Source of the DNA: Sphingomonas metalli
GTDB lineage: Bacteria; Pseudomonadota; Alphaproteobacteria; Sphingomonadales; Sphingomonadaceae
Assembly (NCBI RefSeq): GCF_014641735.1
Contig: NZ_BMIH01000001.1
Coordinates: 893,001 to 957,000, forward strand
Direction of reading: 5' to 3'
DNA length: 64,000 nucleotides
The notes under the pieces are model-generated. The model worked only from the letters and a program-made list of their open reading frames with translations. It had not been told where the DNA came from and did no database searches. Positions 33,263 through 42,424 of the stretch are shown here, piece after piece. A program made the position numbers and the translations under genes. Positions within the stretch are counted from its first letter, which is position 1; every line of letters starts with the position of its first letter.

Positions 33263-35596
33263 ATGACCCTTCGCCCGCTCGCGGCGCTGATCGCTGCCGG
33301 TGCCGCGCTTGCCGCCCCCGTCGCGGCGCAGGTCGCGCCGTTCGACCTCACCGGCCCGCAGCTGACGGTGACGGTCGCGCGCGGCAAGACGGTGCTGCCG
33401 GTGGCTGAGGTTCCCAATCTGGCCGCGGGCGACCGGCTGACCGTGGCGGCAGACCTGCCGGCGGACCAGTCCGCCCGCTATCTGCTCGTCGTCGCCTTCC
33501 TGCGCGGCGCGACCAATCCGCCGCCCAAGAACTGGTTCTTCGAGGCAGAGACGTGGAAGCCGAAGAAGAACCGGCTGACCATTACCGTGCCGGCCGGTGC
33601 CGGACAGGCGATCGCCTTCCTCGCGCCTGCCACCGGCGGCGATTTCGGCACGCTGCTCGATGCGGTGCGCGGCCGGCCCGGGGCGTTCGTGCGCGCGTCG
33701 CAGGATCTCAACCAGGCCTCGCTCGACCGGGCGCGGCTCGACGCCTATGTCGCCGGGATCAACCGCCGCGATACGGAGGGGGGCGTGCGGCTCGAGCAGG
33801 TGTCGCCGCTGCTCGCGCGCAGCCTGTCGATCCGGCTGAAGGACGAGTGCCTCACCCGTCCGCCCGAATCACAGGCGGGCTGCCTGACCGGCGGCAGCGA
33901 GGCGCTGATCCTCAGCGACGGGCACAGCACGACGCTGGCCGAGGCGCTGACCGGCACGCCGACCGACCTCGCCTATCAGCTCAGCGCCACGCCGCAGGGT
34001 GGGTACGGCTATTACAGCCCCTATATCGGCGTGATCCGCGACGTCGCCCGGCTGCTCGGCGCGTTCCGCACCGCCAGCTTCCAGTATATCCCCGCGCTGG
34101 CGACGCATGAGGGCGACCGGCTGAAGCTGCTGCTCAACGCCGTGCCGTCGTTCAGCCGGCCCAAGTCGGTGCTGGTCGCCGCCCTGCCCCCGGTCAGCCC
34201 GCCGGTGCCGCCGCCGCTGCGCGCGACGCACCCCGACGCGCGGCTGTGCCTGACCCGGCCAGGGCTGGTGCTGCCGGTGGAGGGCGCGCCGCTGATCCAC
34301 GCCACCCGCTACGCCCGCGACCTGTCCTTGCGCCTGACCGCGAAGGACGGGCGCGAGATCGACCTGCCCCTCGCCTCCGATGCGGAGCGAGGCGGACTGA
34401 CGGTGGCGGTCGACACGCTCAGGCCCGACGATTTCGAGCCGGACCTGGTCGGCCGCATCCACGGCCGCTGGGGGTTCGAGCCGTTCGAGGGGCCGCGCCT
34501 CTCCTTCCAGATCCCCCGCGCCGCGGGCTGGCGTACGCCCGAGGGGGCGGATGCGCTGGTGGTCGGGCGCGACAATGTGCTGGCGCTGGCCGGGCCCGGT
34601 GCCGCCTGTGTCGAGGGGATGACGCTGACCGCCAAGGGCAGCGCGCCGCGGCCGGTCGCCTTCGAGGCGAAGGACGGGCTGGTCGCGACCCTGCCGCTCG
34701 CCGGAATGGCGCCGGGACCGATGACGCTGTCGGTGCGGCTCGCCGGGCTGGGCGAGCCGGTGACGATCCCGCTCACCGCCTATGCGGAAGCGGGTCGGGT
34801 CGACGGCTTCACGCTCCATGCCGGCGACGCCGCAGGCGTGCTGGCCGGCGGCCGGCTGGATACCGTCGCCGCGCTGACGGTCGAGGGCATGCGCTTCCGG
34901 CCCGGCGGGCTCAGCCGCGCGGGGGGCAGCGACCGGCTGGAGATGCAGGCCGAGACCGCGCCCGCGCTGGCGCCGGGCGAGCGGGCGGGACGCGTGTCGC
35001 TGGTCGACGGCCGCACGCTGCCGGTGCGCGTCACCGTCGCCCCGCCTCGCCCGGTCGCCGCCCTGATCGCGCGCACCGTGGCATCGGTGCCGGTGGCCGG
35101 CACGCTGCCCGTCGCACTGCCGGACGGCGCGCTTGCGCCCGGCGACCGGCTGACCTTCTCGCTCCGGACGGGCGCGACGACGCGTCTGTCGCCGGGCGAC
35201 CGGGTCGAGGTGGCCAGCGATGCGACGCGGGCGCTGCTGCCGCTCCAGTTGCAGGACGCGGGCGTCGGGATCGCGACGCTGGTGCCCGGTGAGGCGCTGG
35301 GGCCGGCGGCGGCGGGGCCGCTGCGCTGGCGGCTGGTGCAGGGCGACGCGGCCGGCGACTGGCAGCCGCTGGCGACGCTCGTACGGCTGCCCCGCATCCG
35401 CGAAGCCGCCTGTGCGGACGGCCGTTGCGTGATCAAGGGTCGCGACCTGTTCCTGCTCGCGGCGCTGGGGCCGGTCAGCGTGCCGGACGGCTTCACGGGC
35501 GAGGCGCTATCGCTGCCGGCGACAGCGGACGGGCGGCTTGCGCTGCAACTGCGTGACGCGCCCGGCCTGGCGGCGAGCGTCGCGGTCGGCAGCTGA
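33263..35596 (+). CDS. Large exported protein of unknown function (777 aa)
   Basis: ATG 33263 has GAAGGA upstream. The first 22 residues (MTLRPLAALIAAGAALAAPVAA-Q) are a Sec signal peptide. The mature protein is rich in short beta strands and repeats such as LTVTVARGKTVLPV, PGDRVEVAS and LAAGDRLTVAADLP, suggesting several beta-sandwich domains. Two Cys pairs (near 218/226 and 715/720) could form disulfides. There are no catalytic motifs and no transmembrane segments. I do not recognise the family. Probably a periplasmic or surface structural protein. Single gene followed by a hairpin. Confidence 0.75.
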   Translation: MTLRPLAALIAAGAALAAPVAAQVAPFDLTGPQLTVTVARGKTVLPVAEVPNLAAGDRLTVAADLPADQSARYLLVVAFLRGATNPPPKNWFFEAETWKPKKNRLTITVPAGAGQAIAFLAPATGGDFGTLLDAVRGRPGAFVRASQDLNQASLDRARLDAYVAGINRRDTEGGVRLEQVSPLLARSLSIRLKDECLTRPPESQAGCLTGGSEALILSDGHSTTLAEALTGTPTDLAYQLSATPQGGYGYYSPYIGVIRDVARLLGAFRTASFQYIPALATHEGDRLKLLLNAVPSFSRPKSVLVAALPPVSPPVPPPLRATHPDARLCLTRPGLVLPVEGAPLIHATRYARDLSLRLTAKDGREIDLPLASDAERGGLTVAVDTLRPDDFEPDLVGRIHGRWGFEPFEGPRLSFQIPRAAGWRTPEGADALVVGRDNVLALAGPGAACVEGMTLTAKGSAPRPVAFEAKDGLVATLPLAGMAPGPMTLSVRLAGLGEPVTIPLTAYAEAGRVDGFTLHAGDAAGVLAGGRLDTVAALTVEGMRFRPGGLSRAGGSDRLEMQAETAPALAPGERAGRVSLVDGRTLPVRVTVAPPRPVAALIARTVASVPVAGTLPVALPDGALAPGDRLTFSLRTGATTRLSPGDRVEVASDATRALLPLQLQDAGVGIATLVPGEALGPAAAGPLRWRLVQGDAAGDWQPLATLVRLPRIREAACADGRCVIKGRDLFLLAALGPVSVPDGFTGEALSLPATADGRLALQLRDAPGLAASVAVGS

Positions 35597-35607
35597 TGCG
35601 ACGGGCA

Positions 35608-35647
35608 CAAAAAAAGGCCGGGACAAGCCCGGCCGTGCAAGTTTTTA
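35608..35647. terminator. Hairpin with A and T tracts, probable bidirectional terminator
   Basis: Seven A residues (35610-35616), a 7-bp GGCCGGG/CCCGGCC stem, then TTTTT at 35642-35646. The A tract becomes a T tract on the minus strand, so it can end transcription in either direction. It follows the large exported-protein gene. Confidence 0.7.
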
Positions 35648-35740
35648 GGAGAGGATGCCTGAAAGGCGTGTTTCTTTTGCAGCGCAGCACAGCCTTTCGC
35701 AAGTGTTAAAGTTAGCGGTATCAATGCAAAATTTGCAATC

Positions 35741-36298
35741 ATGTCGCTAAGCGGTGGATTTTGGGACCGTTCGGTCCTCGACGTCGCGCGCGCGCTGATC
35801 GGCTGTCGGCTGCTGGTCGACGGCGTCGGCGGGATCATCGTGGAGACCGAGGCCTATCATGCCGGCGACCCGGCCTCGCACAGTTTCGTCGGCCCCCGTC
35901 CGCGCACCGCGGCGATGTTCGGCCCGGTGGGGCATGCCTATGTCTACCGCAGCTATGGCCTGCACTGGTGCATGAACATCGTCGGCGGCGCCGAGACCGC
36001 CGCGGCGGTGCTGCTCCGCGCGCTCGAGCCGACGGACGGGCTGAAGACGATGATCGCGCGTCGCGGCCTCGACGATCCGCGCCTGCTGTGCAGCGGCCCC
36101 GGCCGGATCTGCGCGGCGCTGGGGATCACCGGCGCGATGAACGGCCTGCCACTCGACATGCCACCCTTCGCGCTGTTGCCGGCGGAGGGTGTGGCGGAGG
36201 TGCTGGTAGGACCGCGGATCGGGATCACCAAGGCGGCGGCGGAGCCCTGGCGGTTCGGAATGAGGGGGTCGCGGTTTCTGAGCCGGCCTTTTCGATAG
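35741..36298 (+). CDS. mpg: 3-methyladenine DNA glycosylase (AAG/Mpg family)
   Basis: A 185-aa protein of the mammalian-type alkyladenine glycosylase family. It removes alkylated purines in base-excision repair. [18 protein letters not shown] (near residue 33) carries the catalytic Glu; [16 protein letters not shown] and [13 protein letters not shown] are further family motifs. Single gene between a terminator and a palindromic repeat. Confidence 0.95.
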   Translation: MSLSGGFWDRSVLDVARALIGCRLLVDGVGGIIVETEAYHAGDPASHSFVGPRPRTAAMFGPVGHAYVYRSYGLHWCMNIVGGAETAAAVLLRALEPTDGLKTMIARRGLDDPRLLCSGPGRICAALGITGAMNGLPLDMPPFALLPAEGVAEVLVGPRIGITKAAAEPWRFGMRGSRFLSRPFR

Positions 36299-36336
36299 AG
36301 TGGTCGGGAGGCGTATGAACTCTCGCACAATAACTA

Positions 36337-36436
36337 CCGTCATCCCCGCGAAGGCGGGGATCCAGACGCGCGGGAGCCTTCCGCATCACTCGCAAACGTC
36401 AGAGGCTATGGATCCCCGCCTTCGCGGGGATGACGA
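36337..36436. repeat. Palindromic repeat pair, CCCGCGAAGGCGGGG family
   Basis: Left unit TCATCCCCGCGAAGGCGGGGA and right unit TCCCCGCCTTCGCGGGGATGA face each other across about 55 bases. The spacer (36361-36415) is closely similar to the spacer at 48441-48495, so the whole pair is a repeated unit. Located between mpg and the DUF1289 gene, which are convergent. Confidence 0.8.
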
Positions 36437-36509
36437 TGGAGAGGGGCGAAGGTCTCACCAAGGCCGGGATAACAGCGGATAGAGCCCCACGCTCCAGCCC
36501 GTCACACGC

Positions 36510-36716
36510 TCAACCAGCCCGCCCCATCACCGCCCGCCGGGCGGGCAGTGCCGCCTTGATCGCGAGCTTTTCCGCCAGCGGGCGGGCGCCCCAGCCGGCG
36601 ATCTCGTCGATCGTGCGGGTGCAGCCGCGGCACCAGCCGGTGACCGGGTCGATCTCGCAGATGTTGACGCAGGGGCTGCGCGCGTCGGCGGGCTCCGGCG
36701 GCAGATACTCGATCAC
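36510..36716 (-). CDS. DUF1289 small Cys-rich protein
   Basis: A 68-aa protein with the family pattern [20 protein letters not shown] (four Cys) followed by EIAGW. It probably binds a metal or an iron-sulfur centre; the role is unknown. Its ATG overlaps the helicase stop by four bases, so the two are cotranscribed. Confidence 0.92.
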   Translation of the reverse strand: MIEYLPPEPADARSPCVNICEIDPVTGWCRGCTRTIDEIAGWGARPLAEKLAIKAALPARRAVMGRAG

Positions 36717-38098
36717 GGGCGGGCGGCGATCCCGACATTGAGGAAGTCGGGCACCGGGCCGTTCCAGCCGCCCGCATCCGCCGGCTCCGCCTCATCGCGA
36801 CGCACGTCGTCGCGGCGCGGTTCGCGATACTCGGCGCGCGGCGTCTCGCGGCGGGGCGCGGCGCGCTCCTCTCGACGGGCGCGGGGTGCCCGCTCTTCCA
36901 CCGGGCGGCGATCGCGGCGCGCGCGGCGAGGTCGCCCTGACTCCTCGCCATCCGCAGCCGCGGGCACCGCGGTTGGCGCCGGCGCCTCCAACCGGGCGAT
37001 CTTCTGCCCGGTCAGCTTCTCGATATTGTCGACATTCTCGGCATCGTCGGGCGCGACGAAGGTATAGGCCGTACCCGTCGCCCCGGCCCGGCCGGTGCGG
37101 CCGATACGGTGGACATAGTCGTCCGGATGCCAGGGCGCGTCGAAGTTGAAGACGTGGCTGACGCCCTTGATGTCGAGCCCGCGCGCCGCGACGTCGGAGG
37201 CGACGAGGATGTTGACCTCGCCCCGGCGGAACAGGTCGAGCTCGGCGAGGCGCTGGGGCTGTTCCATGTCGCCATGGATCTCGCCCGACCGGAAGCCGTG
37301 CCGCTTCAGCGACTTGTTCAGCTCGCGCACCGTCGTCTTGCGGTTGCAGAAGATCACCGCGCTCGACACTTCGGGCTGGGCGAGCAGCTGGCGGAGGCGC
37401 TCGCGCTTGTCGACCGCGGAGGCCTTCACCGGCACCAGCCACTGGGTGATGTTGGTGTTGGTCGAGGCGGGGCGCGCCACCTCGATCTGCTTGGGATTGT
37501 CGAGGAACTTGTCCGCCAGCTTCTTGATCGGCGGCGGCATCGTCGCCGAGAAGAGCAGGGTCTGGCGCTGCTTGGGCAGCTTGGAGCAGATCTCCTCGAT
37601 ATCGGGGATGAACCCCATGTCGAGCATGCGGTCCGCCTCGTCGATCACCAGCATCGAGCAGCCGGTCAGCAGCACGTTGCCGCGACCGAACAGGTCCATC
37701 AGCCGCCCCGGCGTCGCGATCAGCACGTCGACGCCCTTCTCCAGCGCCTTCACCTGGTCGCCCATCGAGACGCCGCCGATCAGCAGCGCCATCGACAGCT
37801 TGTGCTGGCGGCCATATTTCTCGAAATTCTCCGCGACCTGCGCGGCGAGTTCGCGCGTCGGCTCCAGGATCAGGCTGCGCGGCATGCGCGCGCGGGTGCG
37901 GCCGTGCGCCAGGATGTCGATCATCGGCAGCACGAAGCTGGCCGTCTTGCCGGTGCCCGTCTGCGCGATGCCGATAATGTCGCGCATCATCAGCACGGGC
38001 GGGATGGCGGCCGCCTGGATCGGCGTCGGCTCGGAATAGCCCGCCTCTGCGACCGCGCGCAGGAGTTCGTCGGAAAGGCCGAGATCGGCAAAGGGCAT
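36713..38098 (-). CDS. DEAD-box ATP-dependent RNA helicase
   Basis: A 461-aa helicase. Q motif SEPTPIQ, motif I AQTGTGKT, Ia [27 protein letters not shown] and [12 protein letters not shown] are all present in order, covering residues 10-370. Residues about 385-450 are a low-complexity Arg/Pro/Glu tail, typical of RhlE-type enzymes that bind RNA non-specifically. It unwinds RNA in ribosome assembly or decay in the cytoplasm. Coupled to the DUF1289 gene. Confidence 0.95.
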   Translation of the reverse strand: MPFADLGLSDELLRAVAEAGYSEPTPIQAAAIPPVLMMRDIIGIAQTGTGKTASFVLPMIDILAHGRTRARMPRSLILEPTRELAAQVAENFEKYGRQHKLSMALLIGGVSMGDQVKALEKGVDVLIATPGRLMDLFGRGNVLLTGCSMLVIDEADRMLDMGFIPDIEEICSKLPKQRQTLLFSATMPPPIKKLADKFLDNPKQIEVARPASTNTNITQWLVPVKASAVDKRERLRQLLAQPEVSSAVIFCNRKTTVRELNKSLKRHGFRSGEIHGDMEQPQRLAELDLFRRGEVNILVASDVAARGLDIKGVSHVFNFDAPWHPDDYVHRIGRTGRAGATGTAYTFVAPDDAENVDNIEKLTGQKIARLEAPAPTAVPAAADGEESGRPRRARRDRRPVEERAPRARREERAAPRRETPRAEYREPRRDDVRRDEAEPADAGGWNGPVPDFLNVGIAARP

Positions 38099-38212
38099 GC
38101 AAGCGTCCGGGAAAAGGGGTGCGCGCCCCCTTCGCGCGCGATGTTGCCGCGCTTGCCGAACACGGGCGAAATGTCAAGGTAAAGCGGTCTGGGAAGGGGT
38201 GAGTCTACGCGC

Positions 38213-38653
38213 TCACCGCGGCTGGAGGGTACGAAAGGCCTCGATCGCGCATTTCGCGCCGGATCGGATGCGGATGACGTCGCGCTTGGCGCAGATCTGG
38301 CCGTCGCTGCCCGGACGCAGGTACAGCCCCGAATAGAAGTCCGCCGAGCGGCAATCCCCGTCGAGTCGCGCGCGCATCCAGCGGCCATCGGCGAGAAGCA
38401 GGTCGATCGCGCTGGTCGAGGTGATCGCCGCCGCCGCCAGCTGGGTCATGCCCAGGCATTTGGGGCCCTTGCGCTCCTTCCAGTCGCGGCGCGGCGCGAC
38501 GATGCGCTGGATCGGCGCGGCGACCATGCGCGGCACGCGGATCGTGATGCGCTCGTGGATCGTCACCTGCGCCGACGCGTCCGGCAGATCGGCGAACGCC
38601 ATCGCCGTGGAGGCGAGCGACAGGATCGACAGGGGCAGGGCGGCGTGCAGCAT
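38213..38653 (-). CDS. Exported conserved hypothetical protein (146 aa)
   Basis: The signal peptide MLHAALPLSILSLASTAMA-FA is followed by a small domain with four Cys (CLGM, CRS, CAK, CAI) and a basic first half (IQRIVAPRRDWKERKG). The Cys may form two disulfides in the periplasm. No named family known to me. Stands alone upstream of the helicase gene on the same strand. Confidence 0.7.
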   Translation of the reverse strand: MLHAALPLSILSLASTAMAFADLPDASAQVTIHERITIRVPRMVAAPIQRIVAPRRDWKERKGPKCLGMTQLAAAAITSTSAIDLLLADGRWMRARLDGDCRSADFYSGLYLRPGSDGQICAKRDVIRIRSGAKCAIEAFRTLQPR

Positions 38654-38808
38654 GGGCAGGTTCTGCGCCTTGCCCGGAATCGTTGAACAACCGCTGAACC
38701 GGCCATGACAAAATCATGGCGCCACTTCCGATCCCTGCGGCAGGCGGCGCCGCTGCGTCATGGCCGGCGGCGTGACTTTCGCGCGCGCGCGCGGTAGCGG
38801 ATCGGCGC

Positions 38809-40245
38809 ATGACTCCAGCGCAAACGGCGATGGTCGCCGATCTGTCCCGCGTGCTCGATCCGGCCGGGATCGTCACCGACCCGGCGGCGATCGCGCCCTG
38901 GACCGTCGACTGGCGGCAGCGGTGGAAGGGCGTCACCCCCGCCATCCTCGCCCCGCGCAGCACCGCGGAGGTGGCAGAGGTGGTGCGGGCGGCGGCGCGC
39001 CACCGCGTCCCCCTCGTGCCGCAGGGAGGCAACAGCTCGATGGTCGGCGGCGCCACCCCGCCGGAGGACGGCAGCGCCCTGATCCTCTCCCTGCGGCGGA
39101 TGACCGCGATCCGCAGCCTGTCGCCCTCGCTCGCGGTCGCGGAGGCGGGCGTGATCCTGCAGACGCTCAACGCGGCGGCGCTGACGATCGGCTCCCGCTT
39201 TCCGCTGACCCTGGGCGCGCGCGGCAGCGCGACGGTCGGCGGGCTCGTCTCGACCAATGCCGGCGGCACGCAGGTGCTGCGCTTCGGCACGATGCGCGGG
39301 CTGGTGGCGGGGGTGGAGGCGGTGCTGGCGGACGGCACCGTGCATGACGGCACCGGCGCGCTCGCCAAGGACAATCGCGGCTACAGCCTCGACCAGCTGC
39401 TGATCGGGGCGGAGGGAACGCTGGGCGTGGTCACGGCCGCCGCGCTCCGGCTCGTGCCCGCCGTGGTCGCGCGCGCGGTCGCCTGGGCCGGGGTCGCCGA
39501 TCCGGCGGCGGCGCTGGCGCTGCTGCGCCGGTTCCAGGCGGCGGGCGACGCGGTCGAGAGCTTCGAGATCCTGCCCGCCGAGACGCTCGACGCCGCGCTC
39601 GCCCATCTGCCCGATGCGCGCGCGCCGCTGCACGGCCGGCATCCCTGGCACCTGCTGATCGAGGCGACCGCCGCCTCCGCCGAGGTCGAGCCGCCCGCCG
39701 CCTTCGTCGAGCGGGTGCTGGCGCAGGCCCTGTCCGACGGGCTGGTCGCCGATGCGACGATCGCCGCCAGCGAGGCGCAGGCGGAGGCGTTCTGGCGGCT
39801 GCGCGACTCGCTGTCGGATGCGGAGCGCGCGCAGGGCCCGGCGACCCAGCACGACATCGCCGTGCCCGTGGACGCCATGCCGCGCTTCATGGTCGAGGCG
39901 GCGGCGGCGTGCGAGGCGCGCTTTCCGGGCACGCGGGCGTCGGGCTTCGGCCATCTGGGCGACGGCAACATCCATTTCCACGTGCGCGCGCCGCGGGTGG
40001 TCGACCGCGACCGCTGGTTCGGCAAGGATGCGCCCGCGATCAGCCGCTTCGTCCACGATCTGGTGACGCAGGCGGGCGGCACGATCAGCGCCGAGCACGG
40101 CATCGGCCAGATGAAGCGCGAGGAACTGGCGCGGCTCGCCCCGCCGGGGCGGCTGGCGGCGCTCGCCGCGATCAAGGGTGCGCTCGACCCGCTCGGCATC
40201 CTCAACCCCGGCAAGCTGCTTGCACCCGCTTCCCCGCCGCAATAG
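38809..40245 (+). CDS. FAD-linked oxidase, GlcD/D-2-hydroxyacid dehydrogenase type
   Basis: A 478-aa flavoprotein. The PCMH-type FAD domain (about 20-220) has VPLVPQGGNSSMVGGATP and LGARGSATVGGLVSTNAGG; the C-terminal half has FGHLGDGNIHFHV, AEHGIGQMKREEL and GILNPGKLL. The family includes glycolate oxidase GlcD, D-lactate dehydrogenases and D-2-hydroxyglutarate dehydrogenase, so it oxidises a D-2-hydroxyacid; the exact one cannot be told. Single gene. The window also holds glcB, the malate synthase that consumes glyoxylate. Confidence 0.92.
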   Translation: MTPAQTAMVADLSRVLDPAGIVTDPAAIAPWTVDWRQRWKGVTPAILAPRSTAEVAEVVRAAARHRVPLVPQGGNSSMVGGATPPEDGSALILSLRRMTAIRSLSPSLAVAEAGVILQTLNAAALTIGSRFPLTLGARGSATVGGLVSTNAGGTQVLRFGTMRGLVAGVEAVLADGTVHDGTGALAKDNRGYSLDQLLIGAEGTLGVVTAAALRLVPAVVARAVAWAGVADPAAALALLRRFQAAGDAVESFEILPAETLDAALAHLPDARAPLHGRHPWHLLIEATAASAEVEPPAAFVERVLAQALSDGLVADATIAASEAQAEAFWRLRDSLSDAERAQGPATQHDIAVPVDAMPRFMVEAAAACEARFPGTRASGFGHLGDGNIHFHVRAPRVVDRDRWFGKDAPAISRFVHDLVTQAGGTISAEHGIGQMKREELARLAPPGRLAALAAIKGALDPLGILNPGKLLAPASPPQ

Positions 40246-40305
40246 TGCGGCGGGTCTTGGGCGTCGGGCGGGGGGCTCGCGCTGTCGATCGATCGGAGTG
40301 AGACC

Positions 40306-41076
40306 ATGGCCAGCGCGCCGCAACTGCCGCTTTTCTACAACGGGCTGGAGCCGCTCTCCAGCAACACCCATGCCGACTGGCGCATCCGCCCGCAGGAAAC
40401 CGCCCCCTTCCTGATCGGCCAGCACGCGATTCCGCTGACGGTCGAGGAATTCCCGTTGGCGCAGCGCAACTTCCCGATCGTCTTCTCGGTCGGCGAGGAT
40501 GCGATCCCGCTCGGGCTGATGGGCCTGAACGAGGGCGTCAACGTCTTCGTCGATTCGACTGGCGCGGTGACCGAGAACATCTATGTCCCGGCCTATATCC
40601 GCCGCTACCCCTTCATGCTCGCGCGGCTGCGCCCGGATACCGAGGAGCTGTCGCTGTGCTTCGACCCGGCATCGCCGGCGCTGGGCGCGTTCGAGGATGG
40701 CGACAAGCTGTTCGACGGCGACCAGCCGAGCGAGGCGACCAAGCAGATCCTGGGCTTCAACGAGACGTTCGAGCAGGCCGGCCAGCGCACCCAGGCGTTC
40801 GTGCGCGAGCTGCGCGAGCTGGAGCTGCTGATGGACGGCGAGGTCACGATCGAGCTGACCGGGGCGCCCCAGCCCTTCGTCTATCGCGGCTTCCAGATGG
40901 TCAACGAGGAGAAGCTGGCGAACCTGCGCGGCGACCAGCTGCGCAAGATGAGCCAGTCGGGCATGCTGCCGCTGATCTATGCGCACCTCTTCTCGCTGTC
41001 GCTGATGCGCGACATCTTCGCGCGTCAGGCCCAGCAGAACGGCACGCCCCAGCCGGCGCCGGTGCCCACCTTCTGA
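40306..41076 (+). CDS. SapC-family protein
   Basis: A 256-aa protein of the SapC family, named for a Campylobacter S-layer locus. Characteristic segments are LPLFYNGLEPLS at the start, FPIVFSVGEDAIPLGLMGL near residue 55, YIPAYIRRYPF-type YVPAYIRRYPFML near residue 98, LCFDPASP and GFQMVNEEKL near the C-terminus. Sphingomonads carry several copies near TonB receptors; here it is alone. Biochemical role unknown. Confidence 0.92.
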   Translation: MASAPQLPLFYNGLEPLSSNTHADWRIRPQETAPFLIGQHAIPLTVEEFPLAQRNFPIVFSVGEDAIPLGLMGLNEGVNVFVDSTGAVTENIYVPAYIRRYPFMLARLRPDTEELSLCFDPASPALGAFEDGDKLFDGDQPSEATKQILGFNETFEQAGQRTQAFVRELRELELLMDGEVTIELTGAPQPFVYRGFQMVNEEKLANLRGDQLRKMSQSGMLPLIYAHLFSLSLMRDIFARQAQQNGTPQPAPVPTF

Positions 41077-41119
41077 AGGGACGGGGGGGGGGGGGCTGGT
41101 GCGCAGAGCGCGCCGCCGC

Positions 41120-41237
41120 CCTCCCCCTCCGACGGCCCTGACGGGCCGCCACCTCCCCCTGACAGGGGAGGATCGGCCGTAAATCCCTCCGCCCCGCCAG
41201 GGGGAGGTGGCACGTGCCAGCGTGACGGAGGGGGCGG
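41120..41237. repeat. Palindromic repeat pair, CCTCCCC family
   Basis: Units CCTCCCCCTCCGACGGCC, ACCTCCCCCTGACAGGGGAGGATCGG and GGGGGAGGTGGCACG..GACGGAGGGGG face each other. They lie between the SapC and cytochrome b561 genes. Related to the units at 25451, 53329 and 62233. Confidence 0.65.
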
Positions 41238-41323
41238 ATGGCGGCACTCTCGCCATCAGCACGCCCATTGCCTTACCAACAAACAAGCCTAGGCTGGCCG
41301 CTCCTGAGGGGAGTCACCGCCGC

Positions 41324-41860
41324 ATGAGCATCCGCACCGATCCGGTCGTACGCTACTCGACCGTCGCGATCTGGTTCCACTGGACGATCGCGGTGCTCGT
41401 GATCCTGAACCTCGTCATCGGCATCGCGCACGACGCGATCGGCGGCATGGCGCTGCACAAGCCGATCGGCCTCACCGTGCTGGCGCTGACCGCGGCGCGG
41501 GTCGCCTGGCGGCTGACCCATCGCCCGCCGCCGCTGCCCGGCCATATCCGCGCGCACGAACGTGCGCTGGCCCATGGCGTCCACTGGGCGCTCTATGCGC
41601 TGATGATCGCGATGCCGGTGACGGGCTGGATGATGGTCTCCGGCGGCCCGGTGCGCCGGCCGCTGACCTGGTTCGGCCTGTTCGACGTGCCCTATCTGCC
41701 CGTCGGCGAGGCGGGCGGCGGCTTCGGGCATGAGGCGCACGAGCTGCTCGGCTGGCTGATGCTGGCGCTGGTCGTGCTCCACATCGCCGCGGCGCTCCGC
41801 CACCGCCTGCTGCTGCGCGACCGGGTGCTGGCGCGGATGGCGCCGGCGCTGGACCGGTAG
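41324..41860 (+). CDS. Cytochrome b561-family protein
   Basis: A 178-aa protein with four membrane helices. Heme-b ligand His are in IWFHWTIAVLV (helix 1), MALHKPIGL (helix 2), HGVHWALYALMI (helix 3) and HEAHELLGWLML (helix 4). CybB-type proteins pass electrons between quinol and superoxide or other acceptors in the inner membrane. ATG 41324 follows a GAGGGGAG sequence. Confidence 0.93.
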   Translation: MSIRTDPVVRYSTVAIWFHWTIAVLVILNLVIGIAHDAIGGMALHKPIGLTVLALTAARVAWRLTHRPPPLPGHIRAHERALAHGVHWALYALMIAMPVTGWMMVSGGPVRRPLTWFGLFDVPYLPVGEAGGGFGHEAHELLGWLMLALVVLHIAAALRHRLLLRDRVLARMAPALDR

Positions 41861-41897
41861 GCCGGCGCATGAGGGGTTGAGCTTGCCCGACCTCTAC

Positions 41898-41965
41898 CGT
41901 TCGCCCTGAGCGCAGTCGAAGGGCCTGAAAGCCACCTGTGCTTCGACCTCGCTCAGCACGAACGG
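41898..41965. repeat. Palindromic repeat pair, CGTTCG..GAGC family
   Basis: Left CCGTTCGCCCTGAGCGCAG.TCGAAGG and right GTGCTTCGACCTCGCTCAG.CACGAACGG. Same family as 23990-24084. Downstream of the cytochrome b561 gene. Confidence 0.7.
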
Positions 41966-42006
41966 ATTCATGTGAAGTCATCCGGCTGTAGCGACTGAAC
42001 GTCCCT

Positions 42007-42087
42007 CGTCGCCCCAGCGAAGGCTGGGGCCTCCCGCGGCTCCTGCAATGGCAGACCCCGAAGATCCCAGCCTTCGCTGGGATGACG
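42007..42087. repeat. Palindromic repeat pair, CCCAGCGAAGGCTGGG family
   Basis: Left unit GTCGCCCCAGCGAAGGCTGG and right unit CCCAGCCTTCGCTGGGATGA across about 40 bases. It directly follows the repeat at 41898-41965, so the whole 41861-42135 gap is repeat sequence. Confidence 0.75.
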
Positions 42088-42135
42088 ATAGTGGCTGGGC
42101 AGATCAGGTCGGCAGCCGAACCGCCGACCGCCCCC

Positions 42136-42366
42136 TCAGGCCGAACCCTCGCTGATATCCGGCAGGCGCGCCTGATCCACCCCGTCGGCCGGCCCGCCGA
42201 TCAGCACGAAACGGCGGTCGCAATAGCCGCAGTCGATATAGCCTTCCTCGTCGATCTGCAGCCAGACGCGCGGGTGGCCCAGCGCGGCGCCGCCGGGAAT
42301 GTCGGCCGCACCGTCACAGGCGACGCGGGTCTGGGTGGTGCGAGTCACTTCGAGCGGCGGATGCAT
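42136..42366 (-). CDS. Zinc-finger CHCC domain protein (76 aa)
   Basis: Start MHPPLEVTRTTQTRVACDG at 42366; the frame from 42474 would add a hydrophobic stretch inside the divergent ABC gene and is less likely. Ligands Cys (VACDG), His (GHPRVW) and CxxC (DCGYCDRRF) form the zf-CHCC pattern. The family is related to the accessory subunit NDUFS6 of complex I. Divergent from the ABC transporter gene with 58 bases between starts. Confidence 0.85.
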   Translation of the reverse strand: MHPPLEVTRTTQTRVACDGAADIPGGAALGHPRVWLQIDEEGYIDCGYCDRRFVLIGGPADGVDQARLPDISEGSA

Positions 42367-42424
42367 GCGCGCCCGATAGCAAAGCGCATTGTCGTCAGGC
42401 AAGCCACGGCCTATCGCGAGCGCC

